Shown here in pieces: positions 23,743-33,365 of a stretch of DNA of 64,000 nucleotides. A program made the translations under genes and the position numbers. The DNA lies in the NCBI RefSeq assembly GCF_001995255.1, contig NZ_MUZR01000008.1:1-64000 (forward strand). The letters run 5' to 3'. How positions within the stretch are numbered: position 1 is the first letter of the stretch; every line of letters starts with the position of its first letter. The stretch comes from Thioalkalivibrio halophilus. GTDB taxonomy: Bacteria > Pseudomonadota > Gammaproteobacteria > Ectothiorhodospirales > Ectothiorhodospiraceae. The notes below the pieces were generated by a model. It saw nothing but the letters and a program-made list of their open reading frames with translations. It did not search any database and was not told where the DNA came from.

Positions 23743-24825
23743 TTACGGCCCTTCACTGCGGTCGGTGCCGCCGTCGGTATACGGGTAGCCAGGGGCTTCG
23801 AGGTCTTCCTGGAAGGTTTCCAGGCGTTCCACCGCGATGTCGGTGCGGTGGAACTGGGCGATGTGGAAGACCGCGTCGCCTTCGTTCACCAGGGGCAGGC
23901 GCAGCTGGCCGATCACGATCCCCGATACCGGGGCGCGGATTTCGGTCTCGCGTTCGCCGAACGGGTCGGAGACGATCGCCAGCAGGGTCTGGTCGCGGGT
24001 TACGCGGTCCCCTTCGCGCACGAAGATCCGCAGGATGCCGCTCTCCGGGGCCCGCACCCAGCTGGCGGAACGCGCCATCACCGGTTCCTTGCGTCTCCGC
24101 TGGCGGGGCGGCGCCGGCAGCATGCCCAGGTAGCGCATCACCTCGATGATTCCGTGTACCCCGCCGCGGATGGAGAGTTCGTCGAAGCGCAGGGCTTCGC
24201 CGGCCTCGTACAGCAGGATGGGGACCTGCCGCTCGGCGGCGGCCTCGCGCAGGGAGCCGTCGCGCAGGGCCGAGTTGAGGATGACCGGTGCGCCGAAGGC
24301 CTGCGCCATCTCGCGGGTCTCGCGGTGGTCCAGGTTGGCGCGGATCTGTGGCAGGTTGGAACGATGGATCGCCCCGGTGTGCAGGTCGATGCCGTGGGTG
24401 CTGTTGTGCACGATCTCGCGCATGAACAGGCGTGCGACCCGGGCCCCCAGTGAGCCCTTGCGCGAGCCCGGGAACAGCCGGTTGAGGTCGCGCCGGTCGG
24501 GCAGGTAGCGGCTCTGGTTGATGAAGCCGTGCATGTTGACCACCGGCACGGCCAGCAGGGTGCCCTTCATGCGCCGCAGGGCGGGGGCCTTGAGCAGCCG
24601 GCGGATGATCTCCACGCCGTTGATCTCGTCACCGTGGATAGCGGCGCTGACAAACAGCACCGGCCCCTTCTGGCGCCCGCACACTACCTGCACCGGCATG
24701 TGCGCCGGGGCGTCGGTGTACAGGCTGCCGACCTGCAGTTCGACCGTGCGGCGTTCACCGGGCTGGACGGTGGTGTCGCCCAGCGTGACCGGTCGGTTGC
24801 GTCGCGCCCGGGGCAATCCGGCCAT
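23743..24825 (-). CDS. M14 zinc carboxypeptidase-like (AstE/ASPA family)
   Basis: A 360-residue member of the succinylglutamate desuccinylase/aspartoacylase family. Zinc ligands H64 and E67 are in AAIHGDEING; DLNRLFPG and GIDLHTG follow, the family's order. The last 100 residues hold a barrel-sandwich-like unit (RAPESGILRIFVREGDRVTR and APVSGIVIGQLRLPLVNEGD), as often attached in this family. It directly follows rimK (stop and start separated by no bases) and probably works with it, perhaps removing glutamates or processing a related conjugate; that role is inference. Confidence 0.82.
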   Translation of the reverse strand: MAGLPRARRNRPVTLGDTTVQPGERRTVELQVGSLYTDAPAHMPVQVVCGRQKGPVLFVSAAIHGDEINGVEIIRRLLKAPALRRMKGTLLAVPVVNMHGFINQSRYLPDRRDLNRLFPGSRKGSLGARVARLFMREIVHNSTHGIDLHTGAIHRSNLPQIRANLDHRETREMAQAFGAPVILNSALRDGSLREAAAERQVPILLYEAGEALRFDELSIRGGVHGIIEVMRYLGMLPAPPRQRRRKEPVMARSASWVRAPESGILRIFVREGDRVTRDQTLLAIVSDPFGERETEIRAPVSGIVIGQLRLPLVNEGDAVFHIAQFHRTDIAVERLETFQEDLEAPGYPYTDGGTDRSEGP

Positions 24826-25731
24826 TCAGCCGCGCCCCTTGGTCTTGGTGCGATTGGGCTTGCCGTTCTTCTGGATGAAGTCGATGATCATGCCGGCCAC
24901 GTCCTTGCCCGAGGCGGCCTCGATGCCCTCCAGCCCGGGCGACGAATTGACCTCCATGACCACTGCGCCGTGATTGGAACGCAGCAGGTCCACGCCGCAG
25001 ACGTTCAGGCCCATCACCTTGGCCGCGCGCACCGCGGTGGCGCGTTCCTCCGGCGTGATGCGGCAAAGTGCCGCGCTCCCGCCACGATGCAGATTGGAGC
25101 GGAACTCGCCTTCCTTCGCCTGTCGCTTCATCGACGCGACAACCTTGTCGCCGATCACGAAGCAGCGGATATCCGCGCCTTTCGCCTCCTTGATGTATTC
25201 CTGCACCAGGATGTGCTGCTTGAGCCCCATGAAGGCCTGAATCACGCTCTCGGCCGCCTGCTTGGTCTCGGCCAGCACCACGCCCAGCCCCTGGGTGCCC
25301 TCCAGCAGTTTGATCACGCAGGGCGCGCCCCCGACCGTGGCCAGCAGGTCGTCGATGTCGTCCGGGGAGTGGGCGAACCCGGTGACGGGCAGGCCGATGC
25401 CGCGGCGCGACAGCAGCTGCAGGCTGCGCAGCTTGTCGCGCGAGCGCGAGATGCCCACCGATTCGTTCAGCGGATAGACGTTCATCATCTCGAACTGCCG
25501 CAGCACCGCCGTGCCGTAGAACGTGATCGAGGCCCCGATGCGCGGAATAACCGCGTTGAACTCGTCGAGGATGTCGCCCTTGTAATGGATCTGCGGCTTG
25601 TGCGCCGTGATGTTCATGTAGCAGCGCAACGGGTCCACCACCCGTACTTCGTGCTCGCGTTCCTGGGCGGCCTCGACCAGGCGGCGGGTGGAGTAGAGCT
25701 TGGCGTTGCGCGACAGAATGCCGATTTTCAT
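24826..25731 (-). CDS. rimK: RimK, S6-glutamate ligase (ATP-grasp)
   Basis: A 301-residue ATP-grasp ligase that adds glutamates to the C-terminus of ribosomal protein S6. Sequence starts [20 protein letters not shown], has the ATP-binding [35 protein letters not shown], and the metal-binding end [16 protein letters not shown]-like segment ([20 protein letters not shown]). The length matches E. coli RimK. The start overlaps the upstream rimB stop by ATGA. Confidence 0.93.
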   Translation of the reverse strand: MKIGILSRNAKLYSTRRLVEAAQEREHEVRVVDPLRCYMNITAHKPQIHYKGDILDEFNAVIPRIGASITFYGTAVLRQFEMMNVYPLNESVGISRSRDKLRSLQLLSRRGIGLPVTGFAHSPDDIDDLLATVGGAPCVIKLLEGTQGLGVVLAETKQAAESVIQAFMGLKQHILVQEYIKEAKGADIRCFVIGDKVVASMKRQAKEGEFRSNLHRGGSAALCRITPEERATAVRAAKVMGLNVCGVDLLRSNHGAVVMEVNSSPGLEGIEAASGKDVAGMIIDFIQKNGKPNRTKTKGRG

Positions 25732-26228
25732 GGGGTTTCCCGGGGGCTGGTTGCGGGTTCGTCGTCGTGGTCCTGCTGCAGGATGTCGGGTCGCTCCGGA
25801 GGTTTCCCCAGGGCGAAGGATGCGCCGGGGTCGACCAGGAACCGGCCCCGCATCGCCTCGCGCCCGAGCAGCATGCGAAACAGCATGGTATCGCGAGCCG
25901 TCAGGGACAAATCCACCGGCAGCAGCGAATCGCCAATGCGCACGGGCGTACGGATGAAGTAGCGGTCGCTCTGGTGGCCGCCGGAATCGGTGACCGGGCG
26001 TACGTCCAGCACCGGCGCCTCGCACCAGGTTTCGGTCGTACTGTCCTGCTGGCGCGGATGCATGCCGAAGCGGACCCACTCGCATCCGTCACGTTCGAAG
26101 GTTTCAATCGCGAAGGCGTGCAGCGCCGAGCTGCGCGCGCCGGTGTCGACCTTGCACTTGATCCAGTCGAGCCCCAGTTCCGGCAGCCCCACCCACTCGC
26201 GCCAGCCAAGTACCGGACGGGTCTTCAT
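25728..26228 (-). CDS. rimB: RimK-linked retropepsin-like protease RimB
   Basis: A 166-residue member of the ATP-dependent zinc protease family encoded next to rimK. The active-site-like [13 protein letters not shown] lies at 26-38, [14 protein letters not shown] near 120-135, and [11 protein letters not shown] in the middle. It is thought to shorten polyglutamate tails made by RimK. It is the first gene of the leftward rimB-rimK-M14 operon. Confidence 0.88.
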   Translation of the reverse strand: MKTRPVLGWREWVGLPELGLDWIKCKVDTGARSSALHAFAIETFERDGCEWVRFGMHPRQQDSTTETWCEAPVLDVRPVTDSGGHQSDRYFIRTPVRIGDSLLPVDLSLTARDTMLFRMLLGREAMRGRFLVDPGASFALGKPPERPDILQQDHDDEPATSPRETP

Positions 26229-26374
26229 CCGCCCCTCGCGGGCCCGATTTCCGGGTACAGCCGATTGCAGTACATCAACGTCTCCTGATGAAGTCCATGT
26301 GAGCTGTGGGGATCGGTTTGCGGCCCGGCCGTCAGGTGCCTAAATTGCGCGGCTTCGGAACGGGGGAGATCACC

Positions 26375-28528
26375 ATGACGCAACGTACCATCGGGAAGAC
26401 GACGCTGGCCACGCTGCTGGCCCTGCCGGGCGCGGCCCTGGCCCAGGACGAGGCCGTGGAGCTGGCACCGGTATCGGTCACGGCCACCGGCTATGAGACC
26501 CTGATCGAGGATACGCCGGCATCGGTCACGGTCATCGACCGCGACGAGATCCGCAACCGCCCGGGGGTGGGCGTGGGCGACCTACTGCGCGGCGAGGCGG
26601 GCCTGGCCACCGCGGTGGACGGCTCGGTGGGGCAGGACCCGATCATCCGCGGGCTCAAGCGTGACCAGGTGCTGGTGCTGGTGGACGGCGTGCGGGTCAA
26701 CGCGATGCAGCCGCCGGCGCGCGGCTCGCTCGCCTCCTACGTGAACATGGACCTGATCGAACGCATCGAGATCGTGCGCGGCCCGAGTTCGGTGCTCTAC
26801 GGTTCCGGCGCGATGGGCGGGGTGATCAACATCATCACCCGCAGCGGCGATTTCACCGAAGAAGAGGAGATGAACGCCTGGAGTCGCCTGGGGTACAGCT
26901 CGGTGGATCGCGGACTGCGCACGGCGCTGGGCGTGACGGCCTCCAACGAACGCCACGTGCTGGACTTCTCCACCGCCTATCTGGATACCGGTGACTACCG
27001 CATGGGCGACGGTGACCGCCTGGACGACAGCGGTACCCGCCAGGAGGCCTATCACCTGCGCTATCGCACCCGCCTGACGCCGGATCACGAACTTGGTTTC
27101 CGTGCCCAGCGCGACGAGCGCGAGGACGTGTGGTATCTGGCGTCGCGGACGTTCAACCCCATGGATCCGGCCAACCTTGATCCCAATGATCCGGATGAAG
27201 CGGCTCTGCGGATGCAGGCGCCGCCTCAGGGGCTGAATACCCATTACACGCCGACGCAGACCCGGGATCTGCTGGAGGCGACCTACCAGGGCGATTTTGG
27301 CGGGGCCTGGGCGCCTCGCGTCGAGGCCTCGGTGTACCGTCAGGAGCTCTCGCGCGGCAACTACGACTGGAGCCATGCGCTGGGGCGGGACTACCGCGTC
27401 TCGGACACTGATTTCACCACCGACGGGGCGCGCATCCAGACCGAGCTGTTCCCGACCGACAACCAGATCCTGCTGGTCGGCGCCGAGTACTGGCGTCTGC
27501 GGGCCAGTCCGGATTCCTATATCGGTAACGTGAACCAGGATTTCCGGCCGAATGACGATGACGCGCTGTTCATGGATCTGATCGACGACGGACAGATCGA
27601 TTCGCAGGGCGTGTTCGTGCAGCACGAGACCTTCCTCGATGCCGGAACCCTGAACCTCGGAGTGCGCTACGACCGCGTGGAAGGGGATGCGGATGCCGTT
27701 TTCGGTGCTGACGGGGACCTGCAGCAGGTGGATCACAACCTGAGCTGGTCCGCCGGCTTCAACTGGGACCTGCGCGAGGAGGTCAATCCCTATGTCAGTC
27801 TGTCCGAAGGCTACCGTTCGGCCAGCCTGATCGAACGGTTCCTGACCTACCCCTACAGCGACGGCAACTTCTGGCAGGCCGATCCGCAGCTGGATCCCGA
27901 GCGTAATCGGACCCTGGAGGTCGGGGCGCGCGGCCATCTGCAGGGCTTCAGCTACATGGTCTCTGCCTACGAGAGCCGGATCCGCGACTACATCGGCGGT
28001 GTGGTGCCGGAGGCCGGCCAGCGCCAGACGGTCAACCTGGACGAGGCGCGCATCCGCGGGGTCGAGCTGCAGGTCCGGCGCCCGTTCACCGAGCACGTGA
28101 CCGGCGAGTTCACCGGCACCTGGATCCGCGGCGAGAACCGCGACAGCCGGTTCGACGAGCCGCTGGCGGAGATGCCGCCGCCGGAGGCCAGCATCGCGCT
28201 GCGTCGCTCGGTGGATCAGGGCTGGCAGTGGGAAGGCCGGCTGCGCGCGGTGGCGCGCCAGGATCGCACGGCGGACCGCTTCACGGATAATACCGAACGC
28301 GAGACCTCCGGCTTCGCGACCGGGGATCTGCTGGTGGGCTATCGTTTCCAGCCGTCCGGTCTGCTGCGCCACAACGAGCTGACCTTCCAGGTGAACAACA
28401 TCGCCGACAAGGCCTACCGCGAGCACGTGACCGGGCAGCGGGAAGACCAGATCGACCCGGCGCGTGGCGCGCAGGAGATCCTCGCCCCCGGCCGCAGCTT
28501 CGGGGTGGTCTGGTACGCTGAGTTCTGA
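26375..28528 (+). CDS. TonB-dependent outer membrane receptor
   Basis: A 717-residue receptor. The signal peptide (TTLATLLALPGAALA) is followed by a TonB-box-like LAPVSVTATG, the plug with IIRGLKRDQVLVLVDGVRVN and IEIVRGPSSVLYGSGAMGGV, and a 22-strand type barrel ending FGVVWYAEF with the terminal aromatic. The start at 26375 is preceded by GGGGGAG; longer frames lack this. The substrate is not evident; haem, siderophore or another metal complex would fit the overall layout. Not obviously coupled to the lipoate ligase gene 66 bp downstream. Confidence 0.87.
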   Translation: MTQRTIGKTTLATLLALPGAALAQDEAVELAPVSVTATGYETLIEDTPASVTVIDRDEIRNRPGVGVGDLLRGEAGLATAVDGSVGQDPIIRGLKRDQVLVLVDGVRVNAMQPPARGSLASYVNMDLIERIEIVRGPSSVLYGSGAMGGVINIITRSGDFTEEEEMNAWSRLGYSSVDRGLRTALGVTASNERHVLDFSTAYLDTGDYRMGDGDRLDDSGTRQEAYHLRYRTRLTPDHELGFRAQRDEREDVWYLASRTFNPMDPANLDPNDPDEAALRMQAPPQGLNTHYTPTQTRDLLEATYQGDFGGAWAPRVEASVYRQELSRGNYDWSHALGRDYRVSDTDFTTDGARIQTELFPTDNQILLVGAEYWRLRASPDSYIGNVNQDFRPNDDDALFMDLIDDGQIDSQGVFVQHETFLDAGTLNLGVRYDRVEGDADAVFGADGDLQQVDHNLSWSAGFNWDLREEVNPYVSLSEGYRSASLIERFLTYPYSDGNFWQADPQLDPERNRTLEVGARGHLQGFSYMVSAYESRIRDYIGGVVPEAGQRQTVNLDEARIRGVELQVRRPFTEHVTGEFTGTWIRGENRDSRFDEPLAEMPPPEASIALRRSVDQGWQWEGRLRAVARQDRTADRFTDNTERETSGFATGDLLVGYRFQPSGLLRHNELTFQVNNIADKAYREHVTGQREDQIDPARGAQEILAPGRSFGVVWYAEF

Positions 28529-28594
28529 TCCGGCCCGCGACCGGAGCCGTCATGGATACCGGGGCCGCGGCCCCGCTCGATCAGAGGAAGGAAG

Positions 28595-29674
28595 ATGCGT
28601 TTGCGCGTGATCGATTTCGGGCAGCAGCCCGCACTGCGCTCCCAGGCCGTGTACCACGGCGTGGCCGAGGCGATGGGGCCGGACGACGATCCGGTCCTGA
28701 CCCTGGTGAACCCCGATGATCCCTACGTCTGCGTGGGGCTGCATCAGGAGATCGCCCTGGAGGTGGACGAGGAGTACTGCGAGGAACAGAACCTCCCCAT
28801 CGTGCGCCGGCATGTGGGTGGCGGCGCGGTGTATCTGGATCGGGACCAGATGTTCTTCCACTTCATCTATCCGAGCGCGAAGGCGCCGCGCATCGTCTCG
28901 CAGATCTATCAGAAATTCATCGATCCGGTGATCCACACGTATCAGGATCTGGGCGTCAATGCGACCTTCCGGCCGGTGAACGATATCCACGTGGACGGGC
29001 GCAAGATCGGGGGGACGGGTGCTGCCAGCATCGGCGATGCCACCGTGATGGTCGGCAGTTTCATGTTCGATTTCGACACCGCGACCATGGCGCAGTGCCT
29101 GAAGGTGCCGTCGGAGAAGTTCCGCGACAAGCTGCGTGCCGGCATGGAGGACTACATCACCACGCTGACCCGCGAGCTGGGCGAGAAGCCGCCGCGCGAG
29201 ACGGTGCGCGACGCCTTCCTCAAGCGGGTCGGCGAGGAGCTGGACGTGGACGTCGAGCTGAGCGAACCGACGGCCGAGGAGGCCGCCGCCATTGACGAAC
29301 AGGTGCAGGCCCTGGCGGATCCCGAATGGACCTATCGCAAGGGCCGCAAGTTCGTCGAGATGGGGGTCAAGATCGCCGCGGGCACCCACCTGACCGAGGG
29401 CGCGCACAAGGCGGCCGGCGGGCTGATCCGCGCGCAGCTGATGGAAAAGGACGACGAGATCGCCGATCTCCTGCTGTCCGGCGACTTCACGGTGTTCCCC
29501 GAAGACGGCATGGACCGGGTCGCGGAGGCCCTGCAGGGGATCCCGCTGGAAGAGCCGGTGCTGCAGGATGCGGTGGCCACGGCCATGTCCGGGGTGGGGC
29601 TGGATGCCCCGGGCATCGAACCCGGCGATGTGGCGGCGGCCATCCTGGCGGCTCGCCACCACGAACCGCACTGA
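28595..29674 (+). CDS. lipoate-protein ligase A-like
   Basis: A 359-residue biotin/lipoate ligase family protein. The substrate loop reads RRHVGGGAVYLD at 71-82 where classical LplA has R-R-x-S/T-G-G-G-A-V-x-H-D; the catalytic lysine is in NDIHVDGRKIGGTGAA (K137). The C-terminal third is helical, with repeated acidic segments, and probably the accessory domain. Specialised ligases of this shape serve lipoate-binding proteins in the sHdr sulfur oxidation pathway of related bacteria; no such partner genes are in the window, so this is only a possibility. A good AGAGGAAGG site precedes the ATG. Confidence 0.8.
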   Translation: MRLRVIDFGQQPALRSQAVYHGVAEAMGPDDDPVLTLVNPDDPYVCVGLHQEIALEVDEEYCEEQNLPIVRRHVGGGAVYLDRDQMFFHFIYPSAKAPRIVSQIYQKFIDPVIHTYQDLGVNATFRPVNDIHVDGRKIGGTGAASIGDATVMVGSFMFDFDTATMAQCLKVPSEKFRDKLRAGMEDYITTLTRELGEKPPRETVRDAFLKRVGEELDVDVELSEPTAEEAAAIDEQVQALADPEWTYRKGRKFVEMGVKIAAGTHLTEGAHKAAGGLIRAQLMEKDDEIADLLLSGDFTVFPEDGMDRVAEALQGIPLEEPVLQDAVATAMSGVGLDAPGIEPGDVAAAILAARHHEPH

Positions 29675-29685
29675 GGGAAGGCTGC

Positions 29686-29716
29686 GGCGGCCGGTCCGTT
29701 TCCGGGGCCGGCCGCC
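29686..29716. terminator. bidirectional hairpin between lplA-like gene and qmcA
   Basis: GGCGGCCGG and CCGGCCGCC pair perfectly (9 bp) around a 13-nt loop that can pair further. It lies between two convergent genes, 11 nt after the ligase stop. No long T-run. Confidence 0.5.
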
Positions 29717-29740
29717 ATGGGCGTGCCGTGGCGCGCGGCG

Positions 29741-30736
29741 TCAGCTGCCCTGCGTCGGGGAGCCGGTCACCGGTGCGGCCGGGCTGTCGACACTGGACAT
29801 CGCTCCGGCACCGAACAGGTCGCGCATGCCGCCCAGTGATCCCAGCAGGGCGGTGCCTTCCATCGGCACGAACACGCGGTCGCCCTGTTTGGCCAGTTCG
29901 GGCAGCATCTCGATGTAGCGCTGCGCGATCAGGTACTGCACGCCGGCCATCGGGTCGTCGGCCTTGCCCTCGAGGGCGGCCATCACGTTCTGGATGGCCT
30001 CCTTCTCGCCCTGGGCCACCAGGATGGCGGCCTGTTTCTGGCCCTCGGCCTTGGCGATCTCCGCCTGCTTGTCACCCTCGGCCTTCTGGATCTCGGCTTC
30101 CTTGTAGCCCTCGGCCTCGCGCACCGTGGCGCGGCGGTTGCGCTCGGCGACCATCTGCTGGTTCATCGCCTCGCGGATCTCCTGCGGGGTGTCGATATCG
30201 CGGATCTCCACGCGGTTCACCTTCAGGCCCCATTTGTTGCCGGCCTCGTCCATCACCGTCTGCAGGCGCGCGTTGATCTCCTGGCGCGACTCGAAGATCT
30301 TGTCCAGCTCCATGGTGCCGATCTCGGAGCGCAGCGAGGTCTGGGCGAGGGTCTGGATCGCCAGCACCAGGTTCTCGGTGCCGTAGACCGCGGCCTGCGG
30401 GTCCATGATCTGGTAGTAGAGCACGCCGTCGATCTGTACGCCGACGTTGTCCTGAGTGATGACCGACTGGCTGGGGAAGTCGAGCACGACCTCGCGCATG
30501 TCGATCTTGTCCTCGGTCCTCACCACCGGCTGGTCGTTCTTGAAGGTGAGGATCGTGATCGCCCGGGGACGGTCGATGAACGGGATGATCAGGTTCAGGC
30601 CCGGCTCCAGGGTGCGGTGGTACTTGCCGAGGCGTTCGATCACCTGGGCGCGGCGCTGCGGGATCATGGTGATCCCCATGCTGAGGAAGACCGCCACGAG
30701 GACGGCGATGGCGATGAGGGTGATGAGCGTATTCAT
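29741..30736 (-). CDS. qmcA: SPFH/stomatin membrane protein QmcA
   Basis: A 331-residue band-7 protein: one N-terminal transmembrane helix (LITLIAIAVLVAVFLSMGIT), the SPFH core (ERLGKYHRTLEPGLNLIIPF, then TQDNVGVQIDGVLYYQI), and a helical Glu/Ala/Lys-rich region (EAEIQKAEGDKQAEIAKAEG). Such proteins form membrane microdomain rings with NfeD partners. It overlaps the nfeD gene upstream by ATGA. Confidence 0.9.
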   Translation of the reverse strand: MNTLITLIAIAVLVAVFLSMGITMIPQRRAQVIERLGKYHRTLEPGLNLIIPFIDRPRAITILTFKNDQPVVRTEDKIDMREVVLDFPSQSVITQDNVGVQIDGVLYYQIMDPQAAVYGTENLVLAIQTLAQTSLRSEIGTMELDKIFESRQEINARLQTVMDEAGNKWGLKVNRVEIRDIDTPQEIREAMNQQMVAERNRRATVREAEGYKEAEIQKAEGDKQAEIAKAEGQKQAAILVAQGEKEAIQNVMAALEGKADDPMAGVQYLIAQRYIEMLPELAKQGDRVFVPMEGTALLGSLGGMRDLFGAGAMSSVDSPAAPVTGSPTQGS

Positions 30737-31257
30737 GCGGGATTCCCTTCGTTGGTGTGGCTGGAGTGGGTGCCGGGGTCGTCGCCGGCCGGCCGGACCA
30801 CGGCGGTGATGCCCTGGAAACGCTGGATGCGCACGGGGTCGCCTTCCTGCAGGGTCTGCTGCGGATCCTCGGGACGGGCGGGGTAGGCATCGCCCAGCAC
30901 GCGCACGCCGAGCCCTCCATTGTAGGGTTCGAGGTGCAGGATCTCGTCGCGCACCCGGGGATCATCCGGCGGCCCCTGCTGCGGGCGGCCGGCCCAGCGG
31001 CGGCCGACCCAGAACGCCAGGGCGCCGGCCAGGATCATGCCGACCACGCCGGCGCTGAGCTGGCCGGCCAGTTCGGCACCGAAGGCCGCGGCCACCATGG
31101 CACCGAGGGCGCCGCCGGCCAGTACAAGGGTGATGCCGCCACCGCCCGACATCAGCCCGCCGAGGATGGCGAGGTCGATGATCAGGATCAGCAGGGCGGC
31201 GAGCAGCCAGATCTGCCAGGGATCGAGGGCCCCGGCCCAGGAGGCGATGTCGGCCAT
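30733..31257 (-). CDS. NfeD-family membrane protein
   Basis: A 174-residue short NfeD: several hydrophobic helices (WLLAALLILIIDLAILGGLM and ITLVLAGGALGAMVAAAFGA, then VVGMILAGALAFWVG) and a C-terminal OB-fold (YNGGLGVRVLGDAYPARPED, VRIQRFQGITAVVRP). It is the usual partner of a QmcA-type SPFH protein and is translationally coupled to it. The start at 31257 was chosen because the longer frame upstream is arginine-rich read-through. Confidence 0.85.
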   Translation of the reverse strand: MADIASWAGALDPWQIWLLAALLILIIDLAILGGLMSGGGGITLVLAGGALGAMVAAAFGAELAGQLSAGVVGMILAGALAFWVGRRWAGRPQQGPPDDPRVRDEILHLEPYNGGLGVRVLGDAYPARPEDPQQTLQEGDPVRIQRFQGITAVVRPAGDDPGTHSSHTNEGNPA

Positions 31258-31395
31258 GATTCGGTTCCTTCCGTTGCGTGGTTCGACCCTGCCCGACTCG
31301 GCGCGGGCTTGCAATGCATGGTCACGGTCCCGAGTGGATGCCCGCGCCCCGCACGGGCTGTCATACTCAGGGTTTGCGATGGCCGGAGATAGCAG

Positions 31396-32229
31396 ATGGC
31401 GGACGGGGAACGCCTGCGGCGCTTTGATGCCGAGGACTACAACAAGGAAGGCGTGTTGCGGCGCAAGGTCTATGAACGCGAGCTGCGGCGGCTGCAGGTG
31501 GAGCTGGTCAAGCTGCAGCGCTGCGTGAAGGCCGAAGGCCGCCGCGTGGTGATCCTGTTCGAGGGCCGCGACGCGGCCGGCAAGGGCGGGGTGATCAAGC
31601 GCATCATGGAGAAGAGCAACCCGCGCATCGTGCGCACCGTCGCGCTGGGGAAACCCTCGGACCACGAACGCGGGCAGTGGTATTTCCAGCGTTATGCCGC
31701 GCATCTGCCCACGGCGGGCGAGATCGTGCTGTTCGACCGTTCCTGGTACAACCGGGCCGGGGTCGAACGGGTGATGGGCTTCGCCTCGGAAGAAGAGGTG
31801 CAGCGCTTTCTCGATGCCTGTCCGACGTTCGAGCGGCTGCTGGTGGAAGACGGCATCGAGCTGTACAAGTACTGGTTCTCGGTCAGCGAGCAGGAGCAGG
31901 AACGCCGCTTTCAGGCGCGGGTGGAGGACCCCGTCAAGCGCTGGAAGCTCTCGCCCATGGATCTGAAGTCCCGGGAGCTGTGGCACGAGTTCTCGAAGGC
32001 CAAGGACGACATGCTGCGCCATACCGATACCGCGCATGCCCCCTGGCGCATGGTGGATGCGGACATCAAGCGCCACGCGCGGCTCAACTGCATCGCGGAT
32101 ATCCTCGCGAATATCCCCTACAGTGATCATCCACCCGAGAAACCGGAGCTGGAACCCCGCGTGTGGGCCAACGATCAGGACGCGCGCGGCCCGCTGCTGA
32201 CCGGCAAATACATCCCCGCACGCTACTGA
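31396..32229 (+). CDS. ppk2: polyphosphate kinase 2 (PPK2 class)
   Basis: A 277-residue PPK2, which phosphorylates nucleotides using polyphosphate. Walker A is FEGRDAAGKGG at about 55-65, Walker B and neighbours LFDRSWYNRAGVERVMGF, the lid region with KRWKLSPMDLKS. Length fits single-domain class I enzymes. It is divergent from nfeD and convergent with srkA. Confidence 0.9.
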   Translation: MADGERLRRFDAEDYNKEGVLRRKVYERELRRLQVELVKLQRCVKAEGRRVVILFEGRDAAGKGGVIKRIMEKSNPRIVRTVALGKPSDHERGQWYFQRYAAHLPTAGEIVLFDRSWYNRAGVERVMGFASEEEVQRFLDACPTFERLLVEDGIELYKYWFSVSEQEQERRFQARVEDPVKRWKLSPMDLKSRELWHEFSKAKDDMLRHTDTAHAPWRMVDADIKRHARLNCIADILANIPYSDHPPEKPELEPRVWANDQDARGPLLTGKYIPARY

Positions 32230-32247
32230 CGGGGCGTACGAGGAGCT

Positions 32248-33243
32248 TCAGGGCAGGTTCAGAGGGGGCTCGTCGAGGGCGGCGCGCTGCTCGCGCAGCG
32301 TGAGGATGTGCTCCTCCCAGAAACGGGGCGTGTAGAACACCGGGAAGCCCTGGACGAAGGCCGGGTCGTCGGCGCGGCGTGCCAGCCAGGCTGCATGGCG
32401 CAGGATGCGCAGGGCCCGCAGCGGGGCGATCAGGGCCAGCTCGCGGCGGTCGAAGGGACGAAAGTCCTCGTATCCCTCCAGCAGGTCCAGCAGCTGTCCG
32501 GTCATGGTCGGCGTATCGCCGGACAGGAACATCCACAGATCCTGCACCGCGGGCCCGGTGCGGGCATCGTCGAGGTCGACGAAATGCGGGCCGGCGTCGG
32601 TCCACAGCAGGTTGCCGCGATGGGTGTCGCCGTGCAGCCGGATCGCCGGGACTTCGCCCAGTATCGGCTCGAAGTCCCGCAGACGCTCGATCAGGTCGGC
32701 ACTGAGGTCGCGATAGACCGATACCAGTTCCGGCGGCAGATGCTCGCCGGACAGGACATCTTCGCGGGCCGCGGTGGCCAGACCGGTAAGGTCCATGACC
32801 TCGCGATGCAGGAACGGGGCGGCGGCGCCGACGGTGTGGATGCGGCCGATGAAGCGTCCGATGCGTTCCAGCACCTCGGGCTGTTCCAGATCGGGACTGC
32901 GGCCCCCGCGCTGCGGATACAGCGCGAAGCGGAAGCCGGCGTGTTCGTGGAAGGTCTCGCCGTCGGCATCGGGCAGGGGGGCGACCACCGGGATCTCCGC
33001 CGCCGCCAGCTCGAGGGCGAATGCGTGCTCTTCGCGGATGGCGGCATCCGACCAGCGCCCGGGGCGGTAGAACTTGCCGATGATCGGCCGTGATCCTCCC
33101 CGAGCATCTTCGGTGCCGATCTGGTAGACGCGGTTTTCGAACGAGTTGAGTTCCAGCAGGCGTCCGTCGCAGCGCAGGCCGGTAGATTCCACTGCATCCA
33201 GGATGCATTCGGGGGTCAGGGCGTCGTAGGGATGTGCGGCCAT
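32248..33243 (-). CDS. srkA: stress response kinase SrkA (YihE)
   Basis: A 331-residue Ser/Thr kinase-like protein of the aminoglycoside phosphotransferase fold. Visible: LNSFENRVYQIG, KFYRPGRWSDAAIREEHAFA with the ATP-binding lysine, the catalytic loop RLHGDTHRGNLLW and the metal-binding FVDLDDARTGPAVQDLW. Length is as in E. coli SrkA, which counters programmed death under stress. The start at 33243 is where the family begins (HPYDALTPE). Confidence 0.88.
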   Translation of the reverse strand: MAAHPYDALTPECILDAVESTGLRCDGRLLELNSFENRVYQIGTEDARGGSRPIIGKFYRPGRWSDAAIREEHAFALELAAAEIPVVAPLPDADGETFHEHAGFRFALYPQRGGRSPDLEQPEVLERIGRFIGRIHTVGAAAPFLHREVMDLTGLATAAREDVLSGEHLPPELVSVYRDLSADLIERLRDFEPILGEVPAIRLHGDTHRGNLLWTDAGPHFVDLDDARTGPAVQDLWMFLSGDTPTMTGQLLDLLEGYEDFRPFDRRELALIAPLRALRILRHAAWLARRADDPAFVQGFPVFYTPRFWEEHILTLREQRAALDEPPLNLP

Positions 33244-33365
33244 CGGTGGATTGTGACACAGCGGACGGGTGCCGGGCCGCGGGTCACGGTCGGGACGCGC
33301 GCCGGAGGCCCGCATATATTAGGATAGACCCACTTTCCCAGGTTTCATCTCATACGGGGTCCGAT

